In this document: positions 1 to 6,905 of the stretch, one piece after another
Layout of the letters: each line of letters opens with the position of its first letter
How positions within the stretch are numbered: position 1 is the first letter of the stretch
Assembly: GCA_913031525.1 (NCBI GenBank)
Contig: CAJWGC010000030.1
Span: 1 to 10,170 of the forward strand
DNA length: 10,170 bases
Direction: 5' to 3'
Source: an uncultured Acidimicrobiia bacterium
GTDB taxonomy: Bacteria > Actinomycetota > Acidimicrobiia > Spongiisociales > UBA5794
Notes under the pieces: model-generated
Seen by the model: the letters and a program-made list of their open reading frames with translations, nothing else
Databases searched by the model: none
Told to the model about the DNA's origin: nothing
Made by a program: the position numbers and the translations under genes

Positions 1-363
1 AAGAAGTACAGCGATTTCGGATTCGGAGTACTCGTTCTCGATGCCAGCGAGCACAACGAACCCTGAGGATTCGACAAGGTCGATCAACAGGTCGACCTCA
101 CCTTCGACAACCGCATCGAACCATTCACTGACAATCACGGACGGTGCCAATCCTGAAACTTCACCAGAGGCGTTCACCGAATCTTCTGAAAAAGTGGTCG
201 AGGTGGTCGAGGTGGTCGGAGTAGAAAGAACATCACCCTGACCGCAGGCTGCAAAGAACACGACCATCGAAACCCCGATAGCGACAGCGCGCATCTGCTT
301 AAACGTAGTGAACGCACTTCCGTTAGCGGAAGTAAGAACCGGTGGAGAGGACACGTTCTTCAT
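1..363 (-). CDS. Putative lipoprotein, C-terminus beyond window edge
   Basis: The frame is open to the left edge, so only the first 121 codons are seen. The visible protein has a hydrophobic signal segment ending in FFAAC (a lipobox; Cys40 from the ATG at 363), then a Thr/Ser-rich linker (STPTTSTTSTTFSED), then an acidic region containing SEWFDAVVEGEVDLLIDLVE. It is therefore probably exported and lipid-anchored, with a flexible tether. Two starts are possible. The ATG at 363 overlaps the stop of the upstream gene as ATGA, which favours coupled translation but gives a 24-residue leader before the signal core. The ATG at 294 gives a compact 16-residue signal peptide (MRAVAIGVSMVVFFAA, then Cys). 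I do not recognise the domain after the linker and propose no function. It is the last visible gene of the minus-strand operon. Confidence 0.72.
   Translation of the reverse strand, partial: MKNVSSPPVLTSANGSAFTTFKQMRAVAIGVSMVVFFAACGQGDVLSTPTTSTTSTTFSEDSVNASGEVSGLAPSVIVSEWFDAVVEGEVDLLIDLVESSGFVVLAGIENEYSESEIAVLL
194..219. repeat. 9-bp tandem repeat coding a Thr/Ser linker
   Basis: Almost three copies of GTGGTCGAG (plus strand) lie inside the lipoprotein gene. Read on the minus strand they encode the repeating Thr-Thr-Ser of the linker after the lipid-anchor Cys. Such in-frame 9-mers can gain or lose units without a frameshift, so linker length may vary between strains (inference). Confidence 0.6.
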
Positions 364-893
364 CGACGTCCAATCGGTACGTCAATACGGCCGGTCTCGA
401 TGAACCGGCGGCGGCTCTCCGCTGAAACTAACCCAGCTCTCGAGACAAGCATGCCGAGATACAACCCACCAACTCCTTCACACAGCCATATCTTCCAGTC
501 TCCGAGAATATTCCTTGCCAACATCCTGAATGTCTCATATCCCGTATCCGAAAACTCGTGGCCCAGGAATGGCCACCACAAAGTGGCGGAGTCAAGCCAC
601 ATCAAATCAAGGACCAGATGGATAAGTATCCCAGCGGCAAGTGGCACCCACCGTTTACGCGCCCGCCCGCGCTTAGTACTGAAAACCACGATAACCATGG
701 CCAATGCTGCAAATAGCATTGTATGTCCAAACAGTTGCACCGATCGGAAGGCACTGAACCAAATTGCCCCGATCGGAAGATCGACGAGATCCGGCAAAAC
801 GGCCCCGAGGATCAGGAGACGCAGATCAATGCGCTCATCTCGAAATACATACCGGATGACAGCAATGGTTCCCCCGATGTGCCAGAGGAGCAC
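360..893 (-). CDS. DUF457/YdjM-type membrane protein (putative metal-dependent hydrolase)
   Basis: A 177-residue integral membrane protein resembling the YdjM/DUF457 family, annotated as membrane-bound metal-dependent hydrolases without a settled substrate. The conserved polar residues sit where the family has them: His5 near the N-terminus, PDLVD (Asp35, Asp38), GHT (His57), and HLVLD (His92, Asp96), followed by WWPFLG. These His/Asp residues probably bind metal. Hydrophobic segments lie at about 24-46, 57-72, 83-100 and 138-152. The start is GTG at 893, 9 bases after the zinc-ribbon stop, with a weak purine-rich GAGGCGAG just upstream. The stop overlaps the ATG of the next gene as ATGA. The family call is good; the enzymatic role is unproven. 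Confidence 0.72.
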   Translation of the reverse strand: MLLWHIGGTIAVIRYVFRDERIDLRLLILGAVLPDLVDLPIGAIWFSAFRSVQLFGHTMLFAALAMVIVVFSTKRGRARKRWVPLAAGILIHLVLDLMWLDSATLWWPFLGHEFSDTGYETFRMLARNILGDWKIWLCEGVGGLYLGMLVSRAGLVSAESRRRFIETGRIDVPIGRR

Positions 894-902
894 AGACTCG
901 CC

Positions 903-1613
903 TCAGATCACAAGGATGCGACGACAGTGAAGGCAACGAACAGGATCACCTTTGGCAATCTCAATCTGCTCAGCCGCGGTGAGACGGAGATGACATCCTC
1001 CACAAACTCCATCCTTCAATCTACCAACAGCTACTCCCTCTTTTGTAGGTCGCAGCGTCTCGTAGAGATCAAGAAGGTCGCCTTCGACGAGAGGGACAAT
1101 ATCCGCCTTCCGGACCTCCTTCTTCGCTACTCGAGCGTCTATAACTGCCCAGCGCTCCTTGATCACAGCCTCGACAACAGCCTTGGCTTTTTCAACCTCT
1201 GCAAGTCTCACCGTAACGTCTTCCTGTTGTTGCTCGAAAGAGTCCTTCAGCTCCATAAGCTCGAGAACTCTGCCCTCGGTTTCTTCGTTCTTCCTGTTCA
1301 GCATCTCAACCTCTTGGCGAAGAAAAGTTGCATCTCGGGCACTCAATCCACCGGCATATAAACGATTCTGCTCCGTTCCAAGTTTCGCTTCGGCTAGCTC
1401 TAGTTCTCCGCTCTCTCGGTCCAACTCGAGACTCATTTCTCGCAAACGAGATTCAGTGTCTCTCTTCTCGACCGCAAGGACAGTTGATCTTTCGTGGGCC
1501 ACCTTGTATTCCTCAAGTTCAGGAAGAGATTCTCGTTCTTTTAGAAGCCTGTCGATCTCCAGATCTATCTGTTGGAGATCGAGAAGATCTTCGAAGCTTC
1601 CCAGCTGATTCAT
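903..1613 (-). CDS. C4-type zinc-ribbon coiled-coil protein (DUF164/CT398 family)
   Basis: A 236-residue protein with a long, charged, heptad-like helical region (about residues 10-170, rich in Glu, Leu, Arg and Lys) and a C-terminal zinc ribbon with two CxxC pairs, CGGC (Cys204, Cys207) and CLHC (Cys227, Cys230). This layout matches the CT398/Rv2229c-like family, in which a coiled-coil hairpin carries a zinc ribbon proposed to contact nucleic acid or protein partners; the function is not established. I chose ATG 1613 because it overlaps the Nif3 stop as TGATG and has a strong GGGAGGAG eight bases upstream. An in-frame start at 1631 would add six residues but lies upstream of that Shine-Dalgarno. 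The pairing with Nif3 is, as I recall, conserved in actinobacteria, implying a functional link. Confidence 0.86.
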   Translation of the reverse strand: MNQLGSFEDLLDLQQIDLEIDRLLKERESLPELEEYKVAHERSTVLAVEKRDTESRLREMSLELDRESGELELAEAKLGTEQNRLYAGGLSARDATFLRQEVEMLNRKNEETEGRVLELMELKDSFEQQQEDVTVRLAEVEKAKAVVEAVIKERWAVIDARVAKKEVRKADIVPLVEGDLLDLYETLRPTKEGVAVGRLKDGVCGGCHLRLTAAEQIEIAKGDPVRCLHCRRILVI

Positions 1614-2767
1614 CACAACGGCTCCTCCCAAGGCCCAGCATCGACTGAGGTGAGATCTACAGTCTCTGCCAACGTAGAAACGGCAGCGTACAACTTTTCT
1701 ATGCCAGGACGCTCAGTGGGGGCATGGCCAGGATCAATAACTGACATCCCTAAATCGATAGCTTTCCGGGCGTCGTGATGGCCGATATCGCCGGTGACAA
1801 GAACGTCGGCGCCGGCTAAAGCTGCCTGACGAATAAACGAGCGCCCCGAACCAGGAACGACAGCCACCCTCTTCACCAGATTGTTCCGTGCTTTCGCGAC
1901 TCTTATTACTCCGCCTAGCGTTACACGAACCTCTGCAGCCAATTCTTCCAAAATAATAGGTTCCGCTCTGCGGCCGACTCTACCTACTAGCCCGGCATTA
2001 CCTCTCATTTCGATCAGATCGAACGCCGGTTCTTCATAAGGATGCGACTCGATCAGTGCAGCCACTACAGCATCGATCTGACCTCCGGGAACGATCATCT
2101 CGAGACGCGTTTCTGCTTCGTTATTAAACCTCCCAGCGATCCCCGTCACCGGGTTCATATTCTCATCTGCGAGAAACGTTCCACGTCCTTCGCTTCGGAA
2201 AGAGCACGATCTGTAGGAGCCGATTCTTCCCCCTCCAGCCGCAGCGATAACATCAGAGATCTCATCAATCTTCTCAGCCGGCGCAAAGGTGACTAACTTG
2301 ACCGCTTCAGGACCCCACAGAGGACCAAAACCAGAAACCTCTCGAAGATCCAACGATATCGAGAGGGCATCAGCTGCACCACCAGGTGCGACATCGAAAG
2401 CCGTATGAACGGCTGCCACTGATACTCCGGCTCTGATCAAACGAAAGGCTCTCCCGAAGCTAGAGGGTCCTGCTACCAGCCGGGACGTGGGTTGAAACAA
2501 CAGTGGATGGTACGAAACCAAAAGATCTACGGGACTCGCCACCAGCCGGTCAACAACAGGTTCGGTGACTTCATGGCAAACACCGATCGTCGTGCACTCA
2601 GCAGCCGGATCCCCAAACTGTAGGCCCACCGGATCCCATACAGCTGCTTTCCAGAACGGAGCGATTCCGTCGAGTGAAGAAACAACATCGGCAATGGTGA
2701 ACACAGAGGGAATGCTACTGGGCCCACGTGTCAATAAAGATCGACACGGAAGATGGCAATTAATCAC
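1613..2767 (-). CDS. Nif3-like dinuclear metal-centre protein (YqfO/GTP cyclohydrolase I type 2 homologue)
   Basis: A 384-residue Nif3-family protein of the long YqfO type. The N-terminal half has WDPVGLQFG (44-52), SYHPLLF (85-91) and AVHTAFD (119-125). Residues about 155-253 form the PII/CutA-like inserted domain, with SHPYEEPAFD at 241-250. The C-terminal half has TGDIGHHDA (325-333) and DPGHAPTE (345-352). His87, Asp125, His348 and Glu352 are expected metal ligands; the first His of the usual HHP motif is Tyr86. The family forms toroidal hexamers; substrates remain uncertain despite the cyclohydrolase annotation. The frame opens with GTG 2767, three bases after the oxidase stop, but homology begins only at about residue 23. 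GTG 2704 (363 residues) is a good alternative, although neither has a clear Shine-Dalgarno. The 3' end overlaps the zinc-ribbon gene by one base. Confidence 0.88.
   Translation of the reverse strand: MINCHLPCRSLLTRGPSSIPSVFTIADVVSSLDGIAPFWKAAVWDPVGLQFGDPAAECTTIGVCHEVTEPVVDRLVASPVDLLVSYHPLLFQPTSRLVAGPSSFGRAFRLIRAGVSVAAVHTAFDVAPGGAADALSISLDLREVSGFGPLWGPEAVKLVTFAPAEKIDEISDVIAAAGGGRIGSYRSCSFRSEGRGTFLADENMNPVTGIAGRFNNEAETRLEMIVPGGQIDAVVAALIESHPYEEPAFDLIEMRGNAGLVGRVGRRAEPIILEELAAEVRVTLGGVIRVAKARNNLVKRVAVVPGSGRSFIRQAALAGADVLVTGDIGHHDARKAIDLGMSVIDPGHAPTERPGIEKLYAAVSTLAETVDLTSVDAGPWEEPL
1622..1629 (-). promoter_or_regulatory. Strong Shine-Dalgarno deciding the zinc-ribbon start
   Basis: GGGAGGAG on the minus strand lies inside the last codons of the Nif3 gene, eight bases before ATG 1613. 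Together with the TGATG overlap it fixes the start and indicates translational coupling. Confidence 0.7.
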
Positions 2768-2770
2768 ACG

Positions 2771-3982
2771 TCATTCGAAGTCGAGCACAACGGCAACGTT
2801 AGATGCGATATGCCTAGCAAGCGCAAATGAAGACGTAGCAGCTGGGGATGGTGCATTCAGTACGTGAATCGAACGGAAGCCAATCTGGATCAAAAAATCA
2901 TCGTGAAGGACTCCGTTCGCATCCAGTGCTTGAGCGCGAACCCCGGACCATCCTCGACGCAAGTCACTGGGATTGATAGCCGGAACGAGCGTACGCACTG
3001 ACGCTGCAAAGATTCGTCGACTCGCCGATCGCGCTAGCTCAGCAATTCCCGATCGCCAATGTTGCCTAACCAACATCCTCGTTCCGCGATAACGCACTGT
3101 GTCCCACAAGTCCTTCATGACGAATGTTGCCCATCCATAACCCTCACGAGCAGCAGCAAGAACGGCATTCGGTCCAGCATGCACCGATCCGTCTACCCCT
3201 TTCGTTAAATGCACTCCGAGAAAGGGCAGACTGGGGTCAGGAACCGGATAGATGGAAGAACGTACAAGCCCTGCGCTCCCTCCTTCAACTTCGTAATACT
3301 CACCACGAAATGGAACGATCTTCACTTCAGGTTCGAGGCCGGCCATAGCTGCAACACGGTCGCTGTAAAGCCCGGCACAGTTAACAATCCCTCCCACGCG
3401 TAAAACCTCGCTAACACTTTCGATCGCAATACCGTTTCCTTCTATCCCCAAGCTCTGGACGGGAAACGAAGTCTTAATGTCAACTCCAGAGGATTGAAGA
3501 GAGGACGCGATCGCCTGGCAAACTTCGGCATAATTCACAGCACCAGTGGAGGGTACGGCGAGCGCCGCAACCGCGGCGGCCTCCGGTTCGATCTCTCGAA
3601 GTTCCTCTGAAGAGATCCGCCTAACTCCGGTTAGACCGTTAGCGTTACCGCGCCGCTCGAGTTCAACAAGAGCCGAGAGCTGAGAGTCTTCGGTAGCTAT
3701 CACAACCTTGCCGTTGCGAGTAAACGGGACCCCATATTCCCGACAGAAAGCGGTCATCTGTTCAGCACCGCTAACGCACAACTCGGCACGTAGAGACCCA
3801 GGCCGGTAATAGAGACCAGAGTGGATAACACCACTATTTCGACCGGATTGATGACGAGCGACTCCGGACTCTTTGTCGAGCACTACGACCTTTTTTTCTG
3901 GATGGTCTTGGGTAATCGCCCGAGCCGTCGCTAGCCCTAGGATCCCAGCTCCGATAATTGCTACATCGTATTCAATTTGCAT
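2771..3982 (-). CDS. lhgO: L-2-hydroxyglutarate oxidase-like FAD-dependent oxidoreductase
   Basis: A 403-residue DAO-superfamily flavoprotein. The N-terminus is a dinucleotide-binding fold with GAGILG (11-16), and a distal acidic strand end in VVVLDKE. It is followed by HQSGRNSGVIHSGLYY, the hallmark of the LhgO/YgaF group. NCAGLYSD and the C-terminal NAPSPAATSS are also typical of this group. The expected reaction is oxidation of L-2-hydroxyglutarate to 2-oxoglutarate, with electrons passed to the respiratory chain or oxygen. Length fits the family. I chose ATG 3982 because the conserved strand begins directly after it and GGA lies about nine bases upstream; a TTG at 4000 would add six residues. 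It is the first gene of the minus-strand operon, with its stop three bases before the Nif3 frame. Related glycerol-3-phosphate oxidases are less likely. Confidence 0.87.
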   Translation of the reverse strand: MQIEYDVAIIGAGILGLATARAITQDHPEKKVVVLDKESGVARHQSGRNSGVIHSGLYYRPGSLRAELCVSGAEQMTAFCREYGVPFTRNGKVVIATEDSQLSALVELERRGNANGLTGVRRISSEELREIEPEAAAVAALAVPSTGAVNYAEVCQAIASSLQSSGVDIKTSFPVQSLGIEGNGIAIESVSEVLRVGGIVNCAGLYSDRVAAMAGLEPEVKIVPFRGEYYEVEGGSAGLVRSSIYPVPDPSLPFLGVHLTKGVDGSVHAGPNAVLAAAREGYGWATFVMKDLWDTVRYRGTRMLVRQHWRSGIAELARSASRRIFAASVRTLVPAINPSDLRRGWSGVRAQALDANGVLHDDFLIQIGFRSIHVLNAPSPAATSSFALARHIASNVAVVLDFE

Positions 3983-4203
3983 CAGCGCATTTCCGACCAA
4001 GCTTTGACGATTTCAGATTACCGACAGTCGGATATAGCTTGAAAAGGAAGAAATGGAACCGCTCCCACCGACGTAAGCAATGTGACCACATTGTCATGGA
4101 ACAGAAGTTCGATCCGAAGCGTCCTCGCAAGCGATCACCAGATCGAAAAACGACGCGATCGTCACGACCTATTAACCGTACAAGATTTTCGTTCGAGTCC
4201 TCA

Positions 4204-4233
4204 GGAAAAACGATTTCCAGATATCTGATCTGG
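4204..4233. promoter_or_regulatory. Candidate operator: overlapping dyads upstream of the transporter operon
   Basis: Two interlocked inverted repeats: GGAAA-N5-TTTCC (4204-4218) and CCAGAT-N5-ATCTGG (4217-4233), the latter enclosing the perfect palindrome CAGATATCTG (4218-4227). They lie about 180 bases before the ATPase start. Sugar-importer operons are commonly controlled by a LacI- or ROK-type repressor, but no regulator gene is present here and I cannot match a known consensus. This is a weak call from symmetry alone. Confidence 0.25.
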
Positions 4234-4394
4234 TAGATGAGAAGAACGCGAAACTCTGACCATGCCGAATCAGGGCCATATCCAAAGTCACGAGAAACTC
4301 TCCGAACGGGATCCTACGAGAAGAACGTCGCGTGGCTAGGCTATCCACACAAGAGCGGCAGTAGCACTAGAGATCATCTGAGAGTGCGGCCGTC

Positions 4395-4401
4395 AAGGAG
4401 G
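4395..4401 (+). promoter_or_regulatory. Strong Shine-Dalgarno for the ABC ATPase
   Basis: AAGGAGG lies seven bases before GTG 4409, an almost ideal ribosome-binding site. It fixes the GTG as the start of the first gene of the transporter operon. Confidence 0.8.
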
Positions 4402-4408
4402 AACGCTC

Positions 4409-5581
4409 GTGGCGGGCATCACGCTCGAGGAGGTCTCAAAGACCTACGGCAATGGATTCGAAGCAGTCACAAACCTCAACCTGGACATCAAGGATGGCGA
4501 ATTCCTTGTCATGGTCGGCCCATCAGGTTGCGGAAAATCCACAACGCTCCGAATGATCGCGGGATTGGAAGAGATCACCCAAGGGGTGCTGAAAATCGGG
4601 AATCGAGTCGTCAACAATATGCAGCCGAAAGACCGCGATGTAGCAATGGTGTTCCAAAATTATGCGCTCTATCCGCACATGACGGTCCAATCCAACATGG
4701 GATTCGCTCTCAAATTGCAAAAACTCGGCAAAGAAGAGATCAGAAGGCGGGTTGAAGAAATCGCTCAACTTCTGCAATTGACAGAACAACTCGACAAAAA
4801 GCCAGCACAGCTTTCGGGCGGCCAACGACAGCGAGTTGCTATGGGAAGAGCGATTGCCCGTCTACCTCAGGTGTTCTTACTTGACGAACCCTTATCGAAC
4901 CTCGACACCAAGCTTCGTGTGGAAATGCGTGCCGAGATCAGTGACCTTCAACGAAAAGTCGGTGTGACAACGTTATATGTCACCCATGACCAGGCAGAAG
5001 CGATGACCATGGCGGACCGCGTCGCCGTCATCAATCGAGGAGTACTTCAACAAGTTACGGAACCGCAGGGACTTTACGATCAACCTAAAAACATCTTCGT
5101 AGCCTCGTTTATAGGCTCACCTCCTATGAACCTACTGGAGGCCCATATCGACCACGACAACAGAAAGATACGACTAGGTTCGCAGTCGCTGGATTTACCG
5201 ACCGACATCTTGATCCAGCGTCCGAAATTATCTTCTTACTCCGGAAGGACCGTGACTGTCGGCATCAGACCAGATGACCTTAAGGAGACCACACTGCTGC
5301 CCAAGAATCCCGCGAAAGTCCGAATCCGAGCTTCGATTGACAGTATCGACACGCTCGGAACTGAACGAATCGTTTATTTTCACCTCGATGCAAAGCCGGT
5401 GCACTCCGAGAACGCGCTGGGACGCGACGACGACACCGGGCTCTCTACGGCTATGTCGGCTCGACTCGCAGGACGCTTTTCTGCATCCTCGGATGTTCGG
5501 ATAGGTGACACCATTGAGATCGCCGTCAATACCGAGAAACTCCACTTCTTTGATCCTTTTTCTGGCCTGGCCATTCGCTGA
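4409..5581 (+). CDS. Sugar ABC transporter ATP-binding protein (MalK/UgpC/AglK type)
   Basis: A 390-residue cytoplasmic ATPase that powers the importer. The nucleotide-binding domain (about 1-235) is intact: Walker A GPSGCGKST (37-45), Q-loop Gln83 in VFQNYALYPHM, signature LSGGQ (135-139), Walker B VFLLDE (155-160), D-loop SNLD (163-166) and switch His193 in VTHDQAEAM. SFIGSPPMNLL (233-243) leads into the MalK-type C-terminal OB/TOBE region, which includes VGIRPDD and is typical of CUT1 ATPases that bind EAA loops and regulatory partners. An acidic stretch around GRDDDTG in the C-terminal domain is longer than in enteric MalK. The start is GTG with a strong Shine-Dalgarno. It is first in the operon, so this system probably has a dedicated ATPase rather than relying only on a shared one. 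Confidence 0.95.
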   Translation: MAGITLEEVSKTYGNGFEAVTNLNLDIKDGEFLVMVGPSGCGKSTTLRMIAGLEEITQGVLKIGNRVVNNMQPKDRDVAMVFQNYALYPHMTVQSNMGFALKLQKLGKEEIRRRVEEIAQLLQLTEQLDKKPAQLSGGQRQRVAMGRAIARLPQVFLLDEPLSNLDTKLRVEMRAEISDLQRKVGVTTLYVTHDQAEAMTMADRVAVINRGVLQQVTEPQGLYDQPKNIFVASFIGSPPMNLLEAHIDHDNRKIRLGSQSLDLPTDILIQRPKLSSYSGRTVTVGIRPDDLKETTLLPKNPAKVRIRASIDSIDTLGTERIVYFHLDAKPVHSENALGRDDDTGLSTAMSARLAGRFSASSDVRIGDTIEIAVNTEKLHFFDPFSGLAIR

Positions 5582-5642
5582 CGGACGTCCCGCTCGACTG
5601 CCGGAGGGAAACCGGAGAGATTCCGACTTTTCTCTTGGTCTG

Positions 5643-6905
5643 GTGGCTCGCTTGCTCATTGGGCTCATCGTCTGGACGGTGGCTACGGCCGGGTGTACAA
5701 GCGAAAAAGGCGAAACTTCCTCACCAGCAATCACCGTCATTGCGAAATGGGGAGAAGACTCTGAAGAGGGCCATCGATTCGGACTCGTTCTGAACGCCTT
5801 CGAAGATCGAACCGGAATTTCGGTGAATTACATAGGTGCAGGCAACGAGCTTCCCTTGGTGTTATCAACCCGAGTTGCAAGCGGCAATCCGCCTGATATC
5901 GCCGTCTTGCCTCAACCGGGTTTGCTAAAGGATCTTGCAATGCAAGAGATACTTTCCCCACTGACCGATACCATTCTCACTCGACTCGAAAGATCTTTTG
6001 CTCGGGTATGGATCGATCTCGCTTCATATGAAAACGTTCCCTATGGAGTTTTCTTCAAGGCCTCGAATAAAAGCACCGTCTGGTACGACCCAGAATTCTT
6101 CTCAAAGAACGGGCTTAACCCTCCTTCGACTTGGGATGAATGGATAGCTCTATCGACTGAACTCAGCGATGAAGGCATCGTTCCACTTGCCGTCGGAGCT
6201 GCAGACGGCTGGGTGCTGTCCGACTGGTTTGAGAACGTATACGTTCGTACCGCAGGCCCCACAATGTACGACCAGTTGACATTGCATGAGATCCCGTGGA
6301 CGCATTCTTCCGTAAAGAAGGCCTTGCGAACCCTCGGCAAGCTACTAACCGGAGAAGGCCATCTCTTGGAAGGACCAGATGGAGCGTTACGCACGACATT
6401 CGTCGAATCAGTACAACAAGTCTTCTCCGAGGAGGCTTCGGCAACAATGATCTATGAAGGTGACTTTGTTCCGGGAATAGTGGCGAAAGAGACAACGTCT
6501 TCTATATCGCCCGAATTTTTTGAATTCCCGAGCATCGACGGATCAGCTCCAGTTGTAGTCGGTGGAGGAGATGTTGCCGTTGCATTCAACGAATTAGCAG
6601 AAACCATGGCCTTCCTCGAGTTCCTGGCGGAACCGACATCGGCCGAAATCTGGGCAGCTTTCGGTGGTTTCACTTCTCCAAACCGAGACGTTGATCCTTC
6701 CGTCTATCCAAACGAAGCTTCACGTAAGTCTGCTGCCTCTTTAGCAAAAGCCGAGATCTTTCGTTTCGATCTCTCGGATCTGGTCAGTTCATGTTTCGGT
6801 GCTACAGCCGGTGTCGGAATATGGGGAGGACTCCAAGAGTGGCTATCCCATCCTGAGGATATAGATAGGATCACAAATCGTCTGGAACAGGACGCATCCT
6901 GTTGA
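5643..6905 (+). CDS. Alpha-glucoside-type ABC transporter substrate-binding lipoprotein (AglE-like)
   Basis: An extracytoplasmic sugar-binding protein of about 420 residues. From GTG 5643 the N-terminus is a compact lipoprotein signal (ARLLIGLIVWTVATAG, then Cys18). The mature domain shows AglE-type features: VIAKWGEDSEEGHRF, AFEDRTGI, ASGNPPDIAVLPQPGLL and, near the end, AEIFRFDLSDL. These suggest alpha-glucosides or related di- and trisaccharides as ligand, but specificity cannot be read directly. The start is uncertain. The frame is open back to GTG 5505 inside the ATPase gene, and the purine-rich GGAGAGA at 5614-5620 is 22 bases from GTG 5643, too far for a good site. I prefer 5643 because it gives the normal signal peptide. 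The stop overlaps the next gene's TTG start as TTGA, indicating coupling. Confidence 0.88.
   Translation: MARLLIGLIVWTVATAGCTSEKGETSSPAITVIAKWGEDSEEGHRFGLVLNAFEDRTGISVNYIGAGNELPLVLSTRVASGNPPDIAVLPQPGLLKDLAMQEILSPLTDTILTRLERSFARVWIDLASYENVPYGVFFKASNKSTVWYDPEFFSKNGLNPPSTWDEWIALSTELSDEGIVPLAVGAADGWVLSDWFENVYVRTAGPTMYDQLTLHEIPWTHSSVKKALRTLGKLLTGEGHLLEGPDGALRTTFVESVQQVFSEEASATMIYEGDFVPGIVAKETTSSISPEFFEFPSIDGSAPVVVGGGDVAVAFNELAETMAFLEFLAEPTSAEIWAAFGGFTSPNRDVDPSVYPNEASRKSAASLAKAEIFRFDLSDLVSSCFGATAGVGIWGGLQEWLSHPEDIDRITNRLEQDASC

Larger units (their letters stand above)
3983..4408. other. Divergent intergenic region between the lhgO operon and the sugar-transport operon
   Basis: About 425 bases separate the two divergent operons. 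Reading frames that cross it on the plus strand have no homology I recognise, are rich in Arg/Ser, and look accidental. It should hold both promoters, but I see no -35/-10 pair good enough to place. Short dyads occur: CCGACAGTCGG at 4021-4031, TGTGACCACA at 4081-4090, and the cluster at 4204-4233. No tRNA or riboswitch is evident. Confidence 0.6.

Noticed and set aside
400..1361. Long plus-strand open frames opposite the DUF457 and zinc-ribbon genes
   Set aside because: Their products are Arg/Ser-rich with no recognisable motif, while the minus-strand frames show clear families and coupled starts; these are antisense shadows.
4188..4205. T-loop-like string GTTCGAGTCC suggesting a tRNA
   Set aside because: The flanking bases do not form a T-stem, and no acceptor, D or anticodon stem can be built around it.
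4337..4342. TAGGCT as a -10 box for the transporter operon
   Set aside because: It resembles an actinobacterial -10, but no acceptable -35 lies 16-18 bases upstream, so I do not call a promoter.
3958..4755. Two plus-strand open frames crossing the divergent intergenic region into the ATPase gene
   Set aside because: Arg/Ser/His-rich composition, no motif, no Shine-Dalgarno, and the second runs out of frame through the Walker A region of the real ATPase.
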